DNA from: Pokkaliibacter sp. MBI-7
Lineage (GTDB): Bacteria; Pseudomonadota; Gammaproteobacteria; Pseudomonadales; Balneatricaceae
Reading direction: 5' to 3'
Assembly: GCF_029846635.1 (NCBI RefSeq)
Contig: NZ_JARVTG010000001.1
Span: 956,001 to 1,020,000 of the forward strand
DNA length: 64,000 nt
The position numbers and the translations under genes were made by a program. Below the pieces are notes generated by a model, which saw nothing but the letters and a program-made list of their open reading frames with translations, made no database searches and was not told the origin of the DNA. Shown here one piece after another: positions 43,350-51,427 of the stretch (within the stretch, counting starts at the first letter, position 1; every line of letters starts with the position of its first letter).

Positions 43350-44750
43350 GTGAAGCGACCCATGATGAGAGTGGGTCTGGCGCTACTGGCGTCAGGCATG
43401 ACGATGTCCACCGCCAGAGCGGCGGGTTATCAGTTCGATGTGCAAAGCGTCAAAGCTCAGGGCAGCGCCAATGCCAACGCCGCCGAGGCTGCCGACCCTG
43501 CGACGATCTTCTACAACCCGGCAGGACTGACGCTGCTGGAAGGTACCCAGGTGATGTTCGGGGGCACAGCAGTGGACCCCCATTCGACGTTTCATTACGA
43601 CACCGTCACAACGGGCAGCGGCCAGCCAGCGTCACCCACCGATGGGGGGGGCAGCTTTGCCAAAAAGGCCGCCATTCCCCATGGCTATCTCTCCAGTAAA
43701 ATTAATGACCAGCTGACGCTGGGGCTAGGTGTGTTTGTGCCCTTTGGGGCCAAGATTGGCTACGACGATCATTTCGCCGGCCGCTATTACGGAGAATCGA
43801 TTGACTTTAAATCCCTCGCGATCAATCCATCGCTGGGCTACAAGATCAATGAGCAGAACAGTGTAGGGATCGGTGTCAGCGCCCAGTATCTGAATGTCAA
43901 ACTGGGCAACAGTGTGGACACCATGTCGGTGGCCTATGGCAGTTGTCTGGCAGGCGGAGGCACAGCCGCCCTTTGTTCCGCCGCCGCCGCAGGCTACGCC
44001 GGACAGCCTGATATTCAGGCACATGTGACCGGCAGTGACTGGGGCTATGGCTTTAACCTTGGGTATCTGTTTACCCCCAGTGCACAGACCCGCATCGGCC
44101 TGGCTTATCGCTCCCATATCGCGCAAAAACTGGAGGGACGGGCCAGCTACCGGGTCTCCGACACCTTGCCGGGGGGGACAGCATCAGCACTGAATGCGGG
44201 CATCAACACCGCCATGGCAGACAGCCGTTCGACCACCTACGTCACCACGCCGGAAACCGTATCGCTGAACGCCTATCATCAGCTCAACGCGCAGTGGTCC
44301 ATCATGGGTGACCTTACCTGGAACCGGCAGAGCCGGATGCAGCAGGTGCAGATCAACATGCCCACAGCACAAATTCCAGATCGCAAGATCACCTACAAGA
44401 GTGCCTGGCACAACAGCTGGCGCGCCTCGCTGGGTGCCAGCTATCAGCTTGATCCGCAGTGGACACTGCGCGGCGGCTATATGTACGACCAGACCCCGGT
44501 CTCCGCGGCCAGTTACGCAATGACGATTCTGCCCGATGCAACACGCCAGCTGTTTTCCGTCGGCGCCAGCTATCGCATCGATGCCCACAACACGCTTGAT
44601 CTGGCCTACAGCTATCTGAAACTCCGTGAGGCGGCGGTCAACCGCAGTGATGATGACTATGACAGCAGCAATGGCAGCCCGGGCACGCTGCAAGGTAGCT
44701 ACCACACCCATATGAACTTGTTCGGCTTGGGTTACGTGCACCAGTTTTGA
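43350..44750 (+). CDS. FadL/OmpP1-family outer-membrane transporter
   Basis: 466 residues, GTG start 8 nt after AGAGG (an ATG at 43362 is an alternative). The signal peptide ends near residue 24 (STARA). The mature N-terminus GYQFDVQSVKAQGSANANAAEAADPATIFYNPAG is the FadL hatch signature (usually GxxxxEQSxxGxGxAxAGxAA...NPA). The rest alternates as a 14-strand beta-barrel and ends with an aromatic residue (HQF). FadL proteins import hydrophobic molecules, including aromatics and fatty acids. Divergent position suggests it imports the substrate of the transhydroxylase-like operon. Confidence 0.9.
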   Translation: MKRPMMRVGLALLASGMTMSTARAAGYQFDVQSVKAQGSANANAAEAADPATIFYNPAGLTLLEGTQVMFGGTAVDPHSTFHYDTVTTGSGQPASPTDGGGSFAKKAAIPHGYLSSKINDQLTLGLGVFVPFGAKIGYDDHFAGRYYGESIDFKSLAINPSLGYKINEQNSVGIGVSAQYLNVKLGNSVDTMSVAYGSCLAGGGTAALCSAAAAGYAGQPDIQAHVTGSDWGYGFNLGYLFTPSAQTRIGLAYRSHIAQKLEGRASYRVSDTLPGGTASALNAGINTAMADSRSTTYVTTPETVSLNAYHQLNAQWSIMGDLTWNRQSRMQQVQINMPTAQIPDRKITYKSAWHNSWRASLGASYQLDPQWTLRGGYMYDQTPVSAASYAMTILPDATRQLFSVGASYRIDAHNTLDLAYSYLKLREAAVNRSDDDYDSSNGSPGTLQGSYHTHMNLFGLGYVHQF

Positions 44751-44856
44751 TTACCAGCGCCTTAACGAAGAGGAACAGACACACGACACAGACAGCAGAT
44801 AGTGGTCAGACTTGGACGAGTAAAGCGCTCTTGAATTTTCCTTTGGCAATCTAGCC

Positions 44857-44892
44857 AGCCCGACTGCCCACCTGCAGGCCGGGCTTTTTTCT
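44857..44892 (+). terminator. Rho-independent terminator after fadL-like gene
   Basis: Stem AGCCCG / CGGGCT with an internal 17-nt GC-rich loop, followed by TTTTTT. Confidence 0.75.
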
Positions 44893-44903
44893 CCTGCATT
44901 CGC

Positions 44904-45362
44904 TCACTTCACCTTCTGCATTTCCGGCGCGCTGACGATGCGCTCGATACGCAGGCTTTCATCTGCCAGCCAGACATTGCTGAGCTGGTGATAGGCCGTC
45001 ATGTCGTTACAGCGCAGCCGCAGGATGTAATCAAACGGGCCACTGACCAGCCAGCAGTCGAGTACATCCGCCCGCCGCGCCACTTCCGCCTCGAAAGCAC
45101 ACTGCGCCGCTCGCCCGCTCTGGGTTTTCAGCGCCACCTGCAATTGCAGAATCAGCCCTTTGGGTTCAGGCGTAATGCTGATCTGAGCGCTGTAGCCGCG
45201 GATAATGCCTGCCCGCTCCAGCTTGCGTACCCGCTCCTGACAGGGCCGGGGCGTCAGGTTGACCTGTTCTGCCAGCCGCTGATAGCTGATCCGCCCGTCA
45301 CGCTGCAGGATGTCGAGAATCTTCTGATCGATACGATCCAGTTTAATGGCGCTGTCCGTCAT
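44904..45362 (-). CDS. Lrp/AsnC-family regulator
   Basis: 152 residues, the usual length. An N-terminal helix-turn-helix (about 5-55; LDRIDQKILDILQRDGRISYQRLAEQVNLTPRPCQERVRKLE) is followed by an RAM/AsnC ligand domain. The start at 45362 gives MTDSAIKLDRID. It is divergent from the ctlX-astA pair, so it most likely senses an amino acid such as arginine or citrulline and controls that pair (inference from context). Confidence 0.88.
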   Translation of the reverse strand: MTDSAIKLDRIDQKILDILQRDGRISYQRLAEQVNLTPRPCQERVRKLERAGIIRGYSAQISITPEPKGLILQLQVALKTQSGRAAQCAFEAEVARRADVLDCWLVSGPFDYILRLRCNDMTAYHQLSNVWLADESLRIERIVSAPEMQKVK

Positions 45363-45599
45363 GAGTGGTCCTGTTCTTGTTGTTGTGCTGCCAGATAGCG
45401 CGGTACTGACAAGGAGCGGTCCCTCGTCCCCTACTCTGCGGCAATGCCCGCCCCGCCTGCCCCACAGCGGAATCCGCTGTACCGGCATCAGAGTTTGCCG
45501 AAAACCAGCCGTACCCCACAGCCAATACAGCCAGTTTGCCCCGCAGGCTTTACGCACAATAGCGGCAGTTTGATGACCGCTTCGCAGGAGTTCCGCGCC

Positions 45600-46577
45600 A
45601 TGCCCGTCACTGTCCCTCATACCGCTGTAGTACGCCCGCAGCCCGATCCGCAAACCACACATCAGGTGCTGATGGTGCGACCTGCGCGCTTCACCGCCAA
45701 CCCGGAAACCCTGAGCAGCAACGCATTTCAGCACCCCGCCGGGGATGCTGTCATGGTGCAGGTCTCGGCGCTGGAAGAGTTTGACGCCTACGCAGAACAA
45801 CTGCGTCGTGCCGGTATTCAGGTCACCGTGATTGCAGACTGTCACGAGCCGCACACACCCGATGCCATCTTCCCCAACAACTGGTTCAGCACTCACACCG
45901 ATGGCACGCTGGTGCTCTACCCGATGGAGGCGGCCAATCGCCGTCTGGAGCGGCGCCCGGCCATTATCGGGCAGCTGCAGCAGCAGTTTCAGGTGCACAG
46001 CGTGCTCGACCTCAGCCCCTTTGAGCTGCAGGGCAAGTATCTGGAAGGCACCGGTTCGCTGGTGCTGGACCGCCAGCAGCGCATTGCCTATCTCTGTGCG
46101 TCGTCGCGCAGCCATCAGCAGGTGCTGAACGTCTACTGTGAAGCACTGGGCTACCGCGCCTGCTGGTTCAATGCCACCGATGCTGCAGGCAAGGCGATTT
46201 ATCACACTAACGTGATGATGAATGTTGGCAGCCAGCTGGCGGTGGTCTGTCTGGACGCTATCCGCGATGCCGGGCAGCAAGCGATGGTGCAGCGGACACT
46301 GGCAGACAGCGGCAAAACCGTGCTGCCCATCAGTCTGGCGCAGAATGCCCACTTTGCCGGCAATATGCTGGAGCTGCGTAATCGGCAGGGCCTGCCGGTG
46401 TTTGCCCTGTCACGCCGGGCATGGCAGTCCCTCAGCCCGCTGCAGCAGCAGGTGCTGGCTGCACAGGGTGAGCTGGTCATCGCCACACTGGATACCATTG
46501 AAACACAGGGCGGGGGCGGCGCCCGCTGCATGCTGGCCGAACTCTTCCTCAGCCGCCGGCAAGGAGCGGCAGCATGA
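45600..46577 (+). CDS. ctlX: CtlX-type citrulline/arginine hydrolase (amidinotransferase superfamily)
   Basis: 325 residues; the ATG at 45600 has GGAG 9 nt upstream, though an in-frame ATG at 45573 exists. Guanidine-modifying fold: DAIFPNNWFSTH, YLEGTGSLVLDR, His in IYHTNVMMNVG and the nucleophilic Cys in GGGGARCMLAELF. These match the DDAH/arginine deiminase-related group that includes CtlX, linked to citrulline use in Francisella. It overlaps astA by 4 bases, placing it in arginine-family amino-acid catabolism. The precise substrate is unproven. Confidence 0.8.
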   Translation: MPVTVPHTAVVRPQPDPQTTHQVLMVRPARFTANPETLSSNAFQHPAGDAVMVQVSALEEFDAYAEQLRRAGIQVTVIADCHEPHTPDAIFPNNWFSTHTDGTLVLYPMEAANRRLERRPAIIGQLQQQFQVHSVLDLSPFELQGKYLEGTGSLVLDRQQRIAYLCASSRSHQQVLNVYCEALGYRACWFNATDAAGKAIYHTNVMMNVGSQLAVVCLDAIRDAGQQAMVQRTLADSGKTVLPISLAQNAHFAGNMLELRNRQGLPVFALSRRAWQSLSPLQQQVLAAQGELVIATLDTIETQGGGGARCMLAELFLSRRQGAAA

Positions 46578-47602
46578 TGTTCGTTCGCCCAGTTGCTCGC
46601 GGTGATATGCAGGCGCTGCTGAAACTGGCCAGCAAGACCGGCGTCGGTTTTACCTCACTGCAGCCAGATGAAAGCAAAATCCGTGAGCGGCTGTTACGGG
46701 CCGAAGCCACGCTGCGTGGCGAGCTGGAGCCCGCCGATCAGGGCTATCTGTTCGCCCTCGAAGACAGCGCCAGTGGCAAGGTAGTGGGGATCTGCGGTAT
46801 TGAGGTCGCGGTGGGCCTGAAGGAACCCTGGTACAACTTCCGCCTCGGTAAACTGAGCCAGATGTCGCGTGAGCTGGGGGTCAATCAGCAGCTGGACGTG
46901 CTATTTCTGTCCAACGATCATGCCGGTTACAGCGAACTCTGTACCCTGTTCCTCGACCCGGACTGGCGCCACAGCCGTAATGGTCAGCTGCTGTCGAAGT
47001 CGCGCCTGCTGTTTATCGCAGCGTTTCGCCAGCGCTTTGCCCGCAAGCTGGTGGCAGAAATGCGCGGTGTGTCCGATGAACAGGGCAATTCGCCGTTCTG
47101 GGAAGGCGTCGGCCGCCATTTCTTCAATATCGACTTTGCCCGCGCCGACTACCTGACCGGCATCGGTGAAAAGACCTTTATTGCCGAGCTGATGCCGCGC
47201 TTTCCGGTGTATATCCCGTTACTGGTCAGCAGTGCCCAACAGGCCATCGGCAAGGTGCACCCGCACACCACGCCGGCCCGCGCGATGCTGGAGGCAGAAG
47301 GTCTGCGCTACGAAGGCTATGTGGATATCTTCGATGGCGGTGCCACGCTGGAAGCCTATATCGATGAGCTGCGCATCGTCCGTGACAGCCGTCTGTATCG
47401 CTGTAAGCACCGTGACGATGTGCCATTCGGCAAGGCAACACAGCCTTATCTGCTGAGCAATGAGTCCGAGTGTGGCTTCCGCGTCATTCTGGCGGAGCTG
47501 CCCTCGGCGCTGGAGACGCTGCCCCTGACCTCATCGCAGCTGCTGACCCTGGGTATTGAGCCGGGTGCCATGGTCAGGAGTGTGCCGCTTAGTCCGTGCT
47601 GA
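46574..47602 (+). CDS. astA: Arginine N-succinyltransferase AstA
   Basis: 342 residues, the usual AstA length and full-length resemblance: MFVRPVxxxDxxALLxLAxKTGVGFTSLQ at the start, ICGIEVAVGLxxPWYNFRLGK, LFLDPDWRHSRNGxLLSKSRLLFIA, FxEMRGVSDExGxSPFWE, GKVHPHTxPARAMLExEGLRY. It succinylates arginine, the first step of the AST pathway. astB, astC, astD and astE are not in this window. It is coupled to ctlX and followed by a strong terminator. GNAT-like fold, cytoplasmic. Confidence 0.93.
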   Translation: MMFVRPVARGDMQALLKLASKTGVGFTSLQPDESKIRERLLRAEATLRGELEPADQGYLFALEDSASGKVVGICGIEVAVGLKEPWYNFRLGKLSQMSRELGVNQQLDVLFLSNDHAGYSELCTLFLDPDWRHSRNGQLLSKSRLLFIAAFRQRFARKLVAEMRGVSDEQGNSPFWEGVGRHFFNIDFARADYLTGIGEKTFIAELMPRFPVYIPLLVSSAQQAIGKVHPHTTPARAMLEAEGLRYEGYVDIFDGGATLEAYIDELRIVRDSRLYRCKHRDDVPFGKATQPYLLSNESECGFRVILAELPSALETLPLTSSQLLTLGIEPGAMVRSVPLSPC

Positions 47603-47655
47603 AAGGCGAACAACTGATATAACGCCAGAGCACTTTGAACATGTTCATGATCTGC

Positions 47656-47693
47656 GGCGCATCGGGTAGCCTGACTGCCCGGTGCGCCTTTTT
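47656..47693 (+). terminator. Rho-independent terminator after astA
   Basis: Stem GGCGCATCGGG / CCCGGTGCGCC (one wobble pair) with an 11-nt loop, followed by TTTTT. Confidence 0.8.
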
Positions 47694-47824
47694 CTTGGCG
47701 GCCCTCGCGTACATCCACCCTCCCTGACCCCACAGCTGCGACACGCAGCCCCTCCACAACTCGTCAGTTCTTCAGCTCAGTACCACGGTGGCAACTTCCT
47801 TGTTTGTGCACGCCCATTGCTGAT

Positions 47825-47843
47825 AATGTTATGTCATAACATT
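47825..47843 (+). promoter_or_regulatory. Zur box upstream of the zinc importer
   Basis: AATGTTATGTCATAACATT, a perfect 9-bp dyad around one base. It closely matches the gammaproteobacterial Zur consensus (AATGTTATAnTATAACATT). Zinc-loaded Zur would repress the operon. It lies 35 bp before the small ORF. Confidence 0.82.
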
Positions 47844-47878
47844 TTATTCACTTGGCATTTGTCACCTGCGAGTTGTCC

Positions 47879-48025
47879 ATGTCGTTGCTTTCCCTGTCGC
47901 GGTTTTCCCTATCACTGTTTTCAGTCTCCCCCTTAGGCTGGTCCAGCGCACGCCGTCTGCTGCTGGCCAATGCGCTACTGGCCGTACTGTGGCTGCTGGT
48001 CGCCTGGGCGGTCAGCCTGCCATGA
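47879..48025 (+). CDS. Small membrane ORF preceding the zinc ABC genes
   Basis: 48 codons starting MSLLSLSRFSLSLFSVS, then a single hydrophobic helix (LLLANALLAVLWLLVAWAVSLP, about residues 27-48) that runs to the end. Its stop overlaps the ATPase ATG as ATGA, and the Zur box is directly upstream, so it would be the first gene of the regulon. The ribosome site is weak (GCGAG). It may be a real small membrane subunit or only a leader that couples translation. No family recognised. Confidence 0.45.
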   Translation: MSLLSLSRFSLSLFSVSPLGWSSARRLLLANALLAVLWLLVAWAVSLP

Positions 48026-48765
48026 GTGCGCTGGTTCTCGATGACATCACCGTCGCCTATCAGCGTCATCCGGCGGTGCACCATATCAGCGGCGAATTCG
48101 CCAGCGGTAGCCTGACGGCCATTGCCGGACCGAACGGCGCCGGCAAATCGACCCTGCTGAAGGCCATCATGGGTGAAGTGCCACTGGCCAGCGGCAGGAT
48201 TCACTACGGCCTGCATCAGCAGCGCGATATCGGCTATCTGCCGCAGGCCGCCGCCATTGACCGGCAGTTTCCGCTGACCGTGGCGGACACTGTGATCATG
48301 GGAGCCTGGCGCACACTGGGCGTCCACCGTGCGGTGACGCAGGACGTGGCTGAACAGGCGCGCAATGCCCTGCAGGCCGTGGGGCTGGCCGGTTTTGAGC
48401 AGCGCCCTATCGGTTCGCTGTCGGCAGGCCAGTTCCAGCGCGTGCTGTTTGCCCGCCTGCTACTGCAGGATGCGCCGATTGTGGTGCTGGATGAGCCCTT
48501 CACCGCCATCGACAGCCGCACCACCCACGATTTGCTGCAGGTCATTCTGGGCTGGCACCGTCAGGGCCGCACCGTGATTGCGGTGCTGCACGACTTTGAA
48601 CAGGTCCGTCAGCACTTCCCCTCGACCCTGCTGCTGGCCCGCGAAGCCATTGGCTGGGGTGATACATCCGCCGTGATGAGCCGCGATAACCTGACCCGCG
48701 CCAAGGCCATGGCCGAAGCCTGGGATGAAGGGGCCAACGTCTGCCAGCCGGAGGTATCGGCATGA
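48022..48765 (+). CDS. Zinc ABC transporter ATP-binding protein (ZnuC/AztA type)
   Basis: 247 residues. Walker A GPNGAGKST (about 36-44), signature LSAGQFQRV, Walker B IVVLDEPFTAID and switch His in LHDFEQV. The ATG overlaps the small ORF stop; ZnuB-like starts 4 bases before its end. The Zur box indicates zinc rather than manganese as substrate. Subgroup (ZnuC or AztA) is not settled. Confidence 0.9.
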   Translation: MSALVLDDITVAYQRHPAVHHISGEFASGSLTAIAGPNGAGKSTLLKAIMGEVPLASGRIHYGLHQQRDIGYLPQAAAIDRQFPLTVADTVIMGAWRTLGVHRAVTQDVAEQARNALQAVGLAGFEQRPIGSLSAGQFQRVLFARLLLQDAPIVVLDEPFTAIDSRTTHDLLQVILGWHRQGRTVIAVLHDFEQVRQHFPSTLLLAREAIGWGDTSAVMSRDNLTRAKAMAEAWDEGANVCQPEVSA

Positions 48766-49634
48766 GCCTGCACGAGTTGCTGATTTCGCCCTTTGCCGAT
48801 TACGGTTTTATGCGCCGCGCGCTGGTCGCCACCCTGGCGCTGGGCCTCGGCGCCGCTCCCATCGGGGTGCTGCTGATGCTACGGCGCATGAGTCTGGTAG
48901 GCGATGCCATGAGCCATGCCGTACTGCCCGGTGCGGCGCTGGGATTTATGTTCGCCGGTGGGCTGTCGCTGCTGTGGATGGGGCTCGGCGCACTGTTAGC
49001 CGGGCTGCTGGTGGCGGTGCTGTCAGGCATCATCAGCCGTACCACGGTGCTGAAGGAAGATGCCTCCTTCGCCAGTTTCTATCTGGTCTCGCTGGCGCTC
49101 GGCGTGCTGCTGATCTCGCTGCGCGGCTCCAATATCGATCTGCTGCATGTGCTGTTCGGCACTATTCTGGCCATTGACAGCCCCGCCCTGTGCCTGATTG
49201 CAGGCATCACCAGCCTGACTCTGCTGGTGCTTGCCGTGGTCTACCGGCCGCTGGTGATGGAATGTTTCGACCCCGGCTTTTTGCGTGCAGTGGGTGGCCG
49301 TGGCCCCTGGTATCACCTGCTGTTTCTGCTGCTGGTGGTGCTCAATCTGGTGGCCGGTTTTCAGACCCTCGGCACCCTGATGGCCGTCGGCATGATGATG
49401 CTGCCAGCAGTGATTGCCCAGCTGTGGGCGCGTACGCTGGGGGCGATGCTGCTGATTGCCACTCTGTCTGCAGCGCTGTCGGGCTACCTTGGGCTGCTGC
49501 TGTCTTATCACCTGAATCTGGCCTCCGGCCCCTGCATCATCCTGACCGCGGCGCTGCTATATGGCCTGTCGCTGCTGTTCGCCCCGTCCGGCGCCCTGCG
49601 CCGCTTCTTCCCACTTCCCCACCTGCGTAACTGA
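48762..49634 (+). CDS. Zinc ABC transporter permease (ZnuB/AztB type)
   Basis: 290 residues, 8-9 membrane helices. ABC-3 family signatures: RRMSLVGDAMSHAVLPGAALGF near the start, TTVLKEDASFASFYL, and FQTLGTLMAVGMMMLPAVIAQLWAR. It overlaps the ATPase gene by 4 bases. It forms the inner-membrane channel with the ATPase and the periplasmic binding protein downstream. Confidence 0.9.
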   Translation: MSLHELLISPFADYGFMRRALVATLALGLGAAPIGVLLMLRRMSLVGDAMSHAVLPGAALGFMFAGGLSLLWMGLGALLAGLLVAVLSGIISRTTVLKEDASFASFYLVSLALGVLLISLRGSNIDLLHVLFGTILAIDSPALCLIAGITSLTLLVLAVVYRPLVMECFDPGFLRAVGGRGPWYHLLFLLLVVLNLVAGFQTLGTLMAVGMMMLPAVIAQLWARTLGAMLLIATLSAALSGYLGLLLSYHLNLASGPCIILTAALLYGLSLLFAPSGALRRFFPLPHLRN

Positions 49635-49646
49635 TGGAGTTTCGTT

Positions 49647-50555
49647 ATGTCCAAACCCTTGCTGATGCTATCCACCGGCCTGCTGTATTCAGCGCTTGCA
49701 CTGGTCAGCCAGAGCACACTGGCGGCCACGTCGGCGCCGGAAATCAAAGTGGTCGCGAGCTTTTCCATTCTGGCCGATGTGGTCAGGCAGGTTGGCGGCA
49801 GCCATGTGCAGGTCACCAGTCTGGTGCCTGCCAATGGTGATCCCCATGAGTTCGAGCCTTCTCCCGCCGATGCCAAAGCACTGAAAGAGGCCAGGGTCAC
49901 CTTCCTCAGCGGTGAAGGTCTGGAAAACTGGTTCAGCCGTCTGGCCAAAGCCTCGGGCAGTAACCAGCAGCCAGTGGTGGTGTCCGATGGCCTGACGACC
50001 CATACCTTTGAAGAGGACGGCAAACAGGTTACCGACCCCCACGTCTGGAACAGCATTCCCAACGTGCTGCACTGGGTCAGCAATATCGAACAGGCGCTGG
50101 CCAAGGCGGATCCGGCGGATGCCGCCGACTACAAAGCCAATGCCGAGCGTTACAGTGCGCAGCTGAAAATGCTGGATGGGCAGATTCGTGCCGAGCTGGG
50201 CACCATTCCGGCAGACAAGCGCAAGGTGCTGACCAGCCATGATGCCTTCGGCTATTACAGCCTGGAGTACGGTGTGAGCTTCCTGTCGCCGCAGGGCCTG
50301 TCGACCGAGACCGAAGCCTCCGCCAGCGATGTGGCCAAGCTGATTGAGCAGATCCGACAGGATGGTATTAAGGTGTACTTCTTCGAGAACTCCAACGATC
50401 CCCGCCTGATCAAACAGATTGCCGACGCCACCGGCGCGCAACCCGGCGGTGAGCTGTATCCTGAATCGCTGTCAGATGCATCGGGCCCGGCCCCCAGCTA
50501 TCTGAAAATGATGAGCTACAACACCGAGCAGATTCTGAAAACGCTTAAACCGTAA
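49647..50555 (+). CDS. Zinc-binding periplasmic protein (ZnuA/AztC type)
   Basis: 302 residues. A signal peptide ends about residue 26 (STLAA). Cluster A-I solute-binding protein with metal ligands H in NGDPHEFEP, H in VTDPHVWN, H in LTSHDAFGYY and a late Asp in LSDASGPAPSYLKMM. There is no His-rich loop, unlike E. coli ZnuA, so it resembles AztC or manganese-type proteins more. Zur control favours zinc. GGAG precedes the ATG; a terminator follows. Confidence 0.88.
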   Translation: MSKPLLMLSTGLLYSALALVSQSTLAATSAPEIKVVASFSILADVVRQVGGSHVQVTSLVPANGDPHEFEPSPADAKALKEARVTFLSGEGLENWFSRLAKASGSNQQPVVVSDGLTTHTFEEDGKQVTDPHVWNSIPNVLHWVSNIEQALAKADPADAADYKANAERYSAQLKMLDGQIRAELGTIPADKRKVLTSHDAFGYYSLEYGVSFLSPQGLSTETEASASDVAKLIEQIRQDGIKVYFFENSNDPRLIKQIADATGAQPGGELYPESLSDASGPAPSYLKMMSYNTEQILKTLKP

Positions 50556-50561
50556 ACGCAA

Positions 50562-50599
50562 AAAGCCATCGCCGAACACCCCGGTTCGACGATGGCTTT
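50562..50599. terminator. Bidirectional terminator between the zinc and ben operons
   Basis: Stem AAAGCCATCG / CGATGGCTTT with an 18-nt loop holding a second small stem (CGAAC / GTTCG). A-rich and T-rich flanks serve both converging operons. Confidence 0.8.
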
Positions 50600-50635
50600 G
50601 CACCTTCTGTCTGTTATCACCCCAGCGGCACAGGT

Positions 50636-51427
50636 TTACCCCAGATCACCACCGGCGACCGGCAGTATCGTACCGGTGATATAGCTGGCGTCGTCAGAGG
50701 CCAGAAACAGAATGGCAGCGGCCTGTTCATCCAGCGTACCGTAGCGGTGCATCAGGCTGGTCTGTACGGTCTGGTCGATCAGCTGCTGATACCACTGCTG
50801 CTCCTGTGCCGTCGGTACCTCATTGTTACGCGGAGTCAGTCGCGGCGGCGCTTCGGTGCCACCGGGCGCAGTGGCGTTGACGCGAATGCCGTACTCGGCG
50901 TACTCAAATGCCAGCGCTACGGTCAGTGCATTGACGCCGCCCTTGGCTGCCGCATAGGGCACGCGGTTGACGCCACGGGTCGCCACCGAGGAGACATTGA
51001 CGATGGCACCGCCCTGCTGCTCCAGCATCAGGGGTAAGACGGCCCGGCAGCACCAGAGGGTGGGGAACAGCGAACGCCGCACTTCCTTCTCGATCTGTTC
51101 CGGCTGGTAATGCTCATAGGGTTTGGCCCAGATGGTGCCGCCAATGTTGTTGATCAGCACATCCAGCCGGCCGAAACGTGCTTTAGCCTGCGCCATGATG
51201 TCGCTGGCCCCTTCCCAGGTTTCCAGATCCGCCTGCAGCGCCAGCACCTCAGTGCCCTGTTGCTCTAACTGGGCAGCGACGGTGTGAATATGATCAGCGC
51301 GATCCACCAGCACCAGACGGGCACCTTCACTGGCAGCCCGTTCAGCACTGCGCAGGCCAATACCCTGCGCGGCACCGGTAATCATCATGACCTTGCCGGC
51401 GAAGCGGGGGCGGGACGTCATAGTCAT
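50636..51427 (-). CDS. benD: Benzoate cis-diol dehydrogenase BenD
   Basis: 263-residue SDR. TGAAQGIG cofactor motif (about 17-24), NNIGG, Ser in NVSSVATRG, and catalytic YAAAK. It oxidises 1,6-dihydroxycyclohexa-2,4-diene-1-carboxylate to catechol with loss of CO2, making NADH. Last gene of the benABCD operon; it overlaps benC by 4 bases. HRYG and the WCCRAVLPLML segment agree with the BenD/XylL group. Confidence 0.9.
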   Translation of the reverse strand: MTMTSRPRFAGKVMMITGAAQGIGLRSAERAASEGARLVLVDRADHIHTVAAQLEQQGTEVLALQADLETWEGASDIMAQAKARFGRLDVLINNIGGTIWAKPYEHYQPEQIEKEVRRSLFPTLWCCRAVLPLMLEQQGGAIVNVSSVATRGVNRVPYAAAKGGVNALTVALAFEYAEYGIRVNATAPGGTEAPPRLTPRNNEVPTAQEQQWYQQLIDQTVQTSLMHRYGTLDEQAAAILFLASDDASYITGTILPVAGGDLG

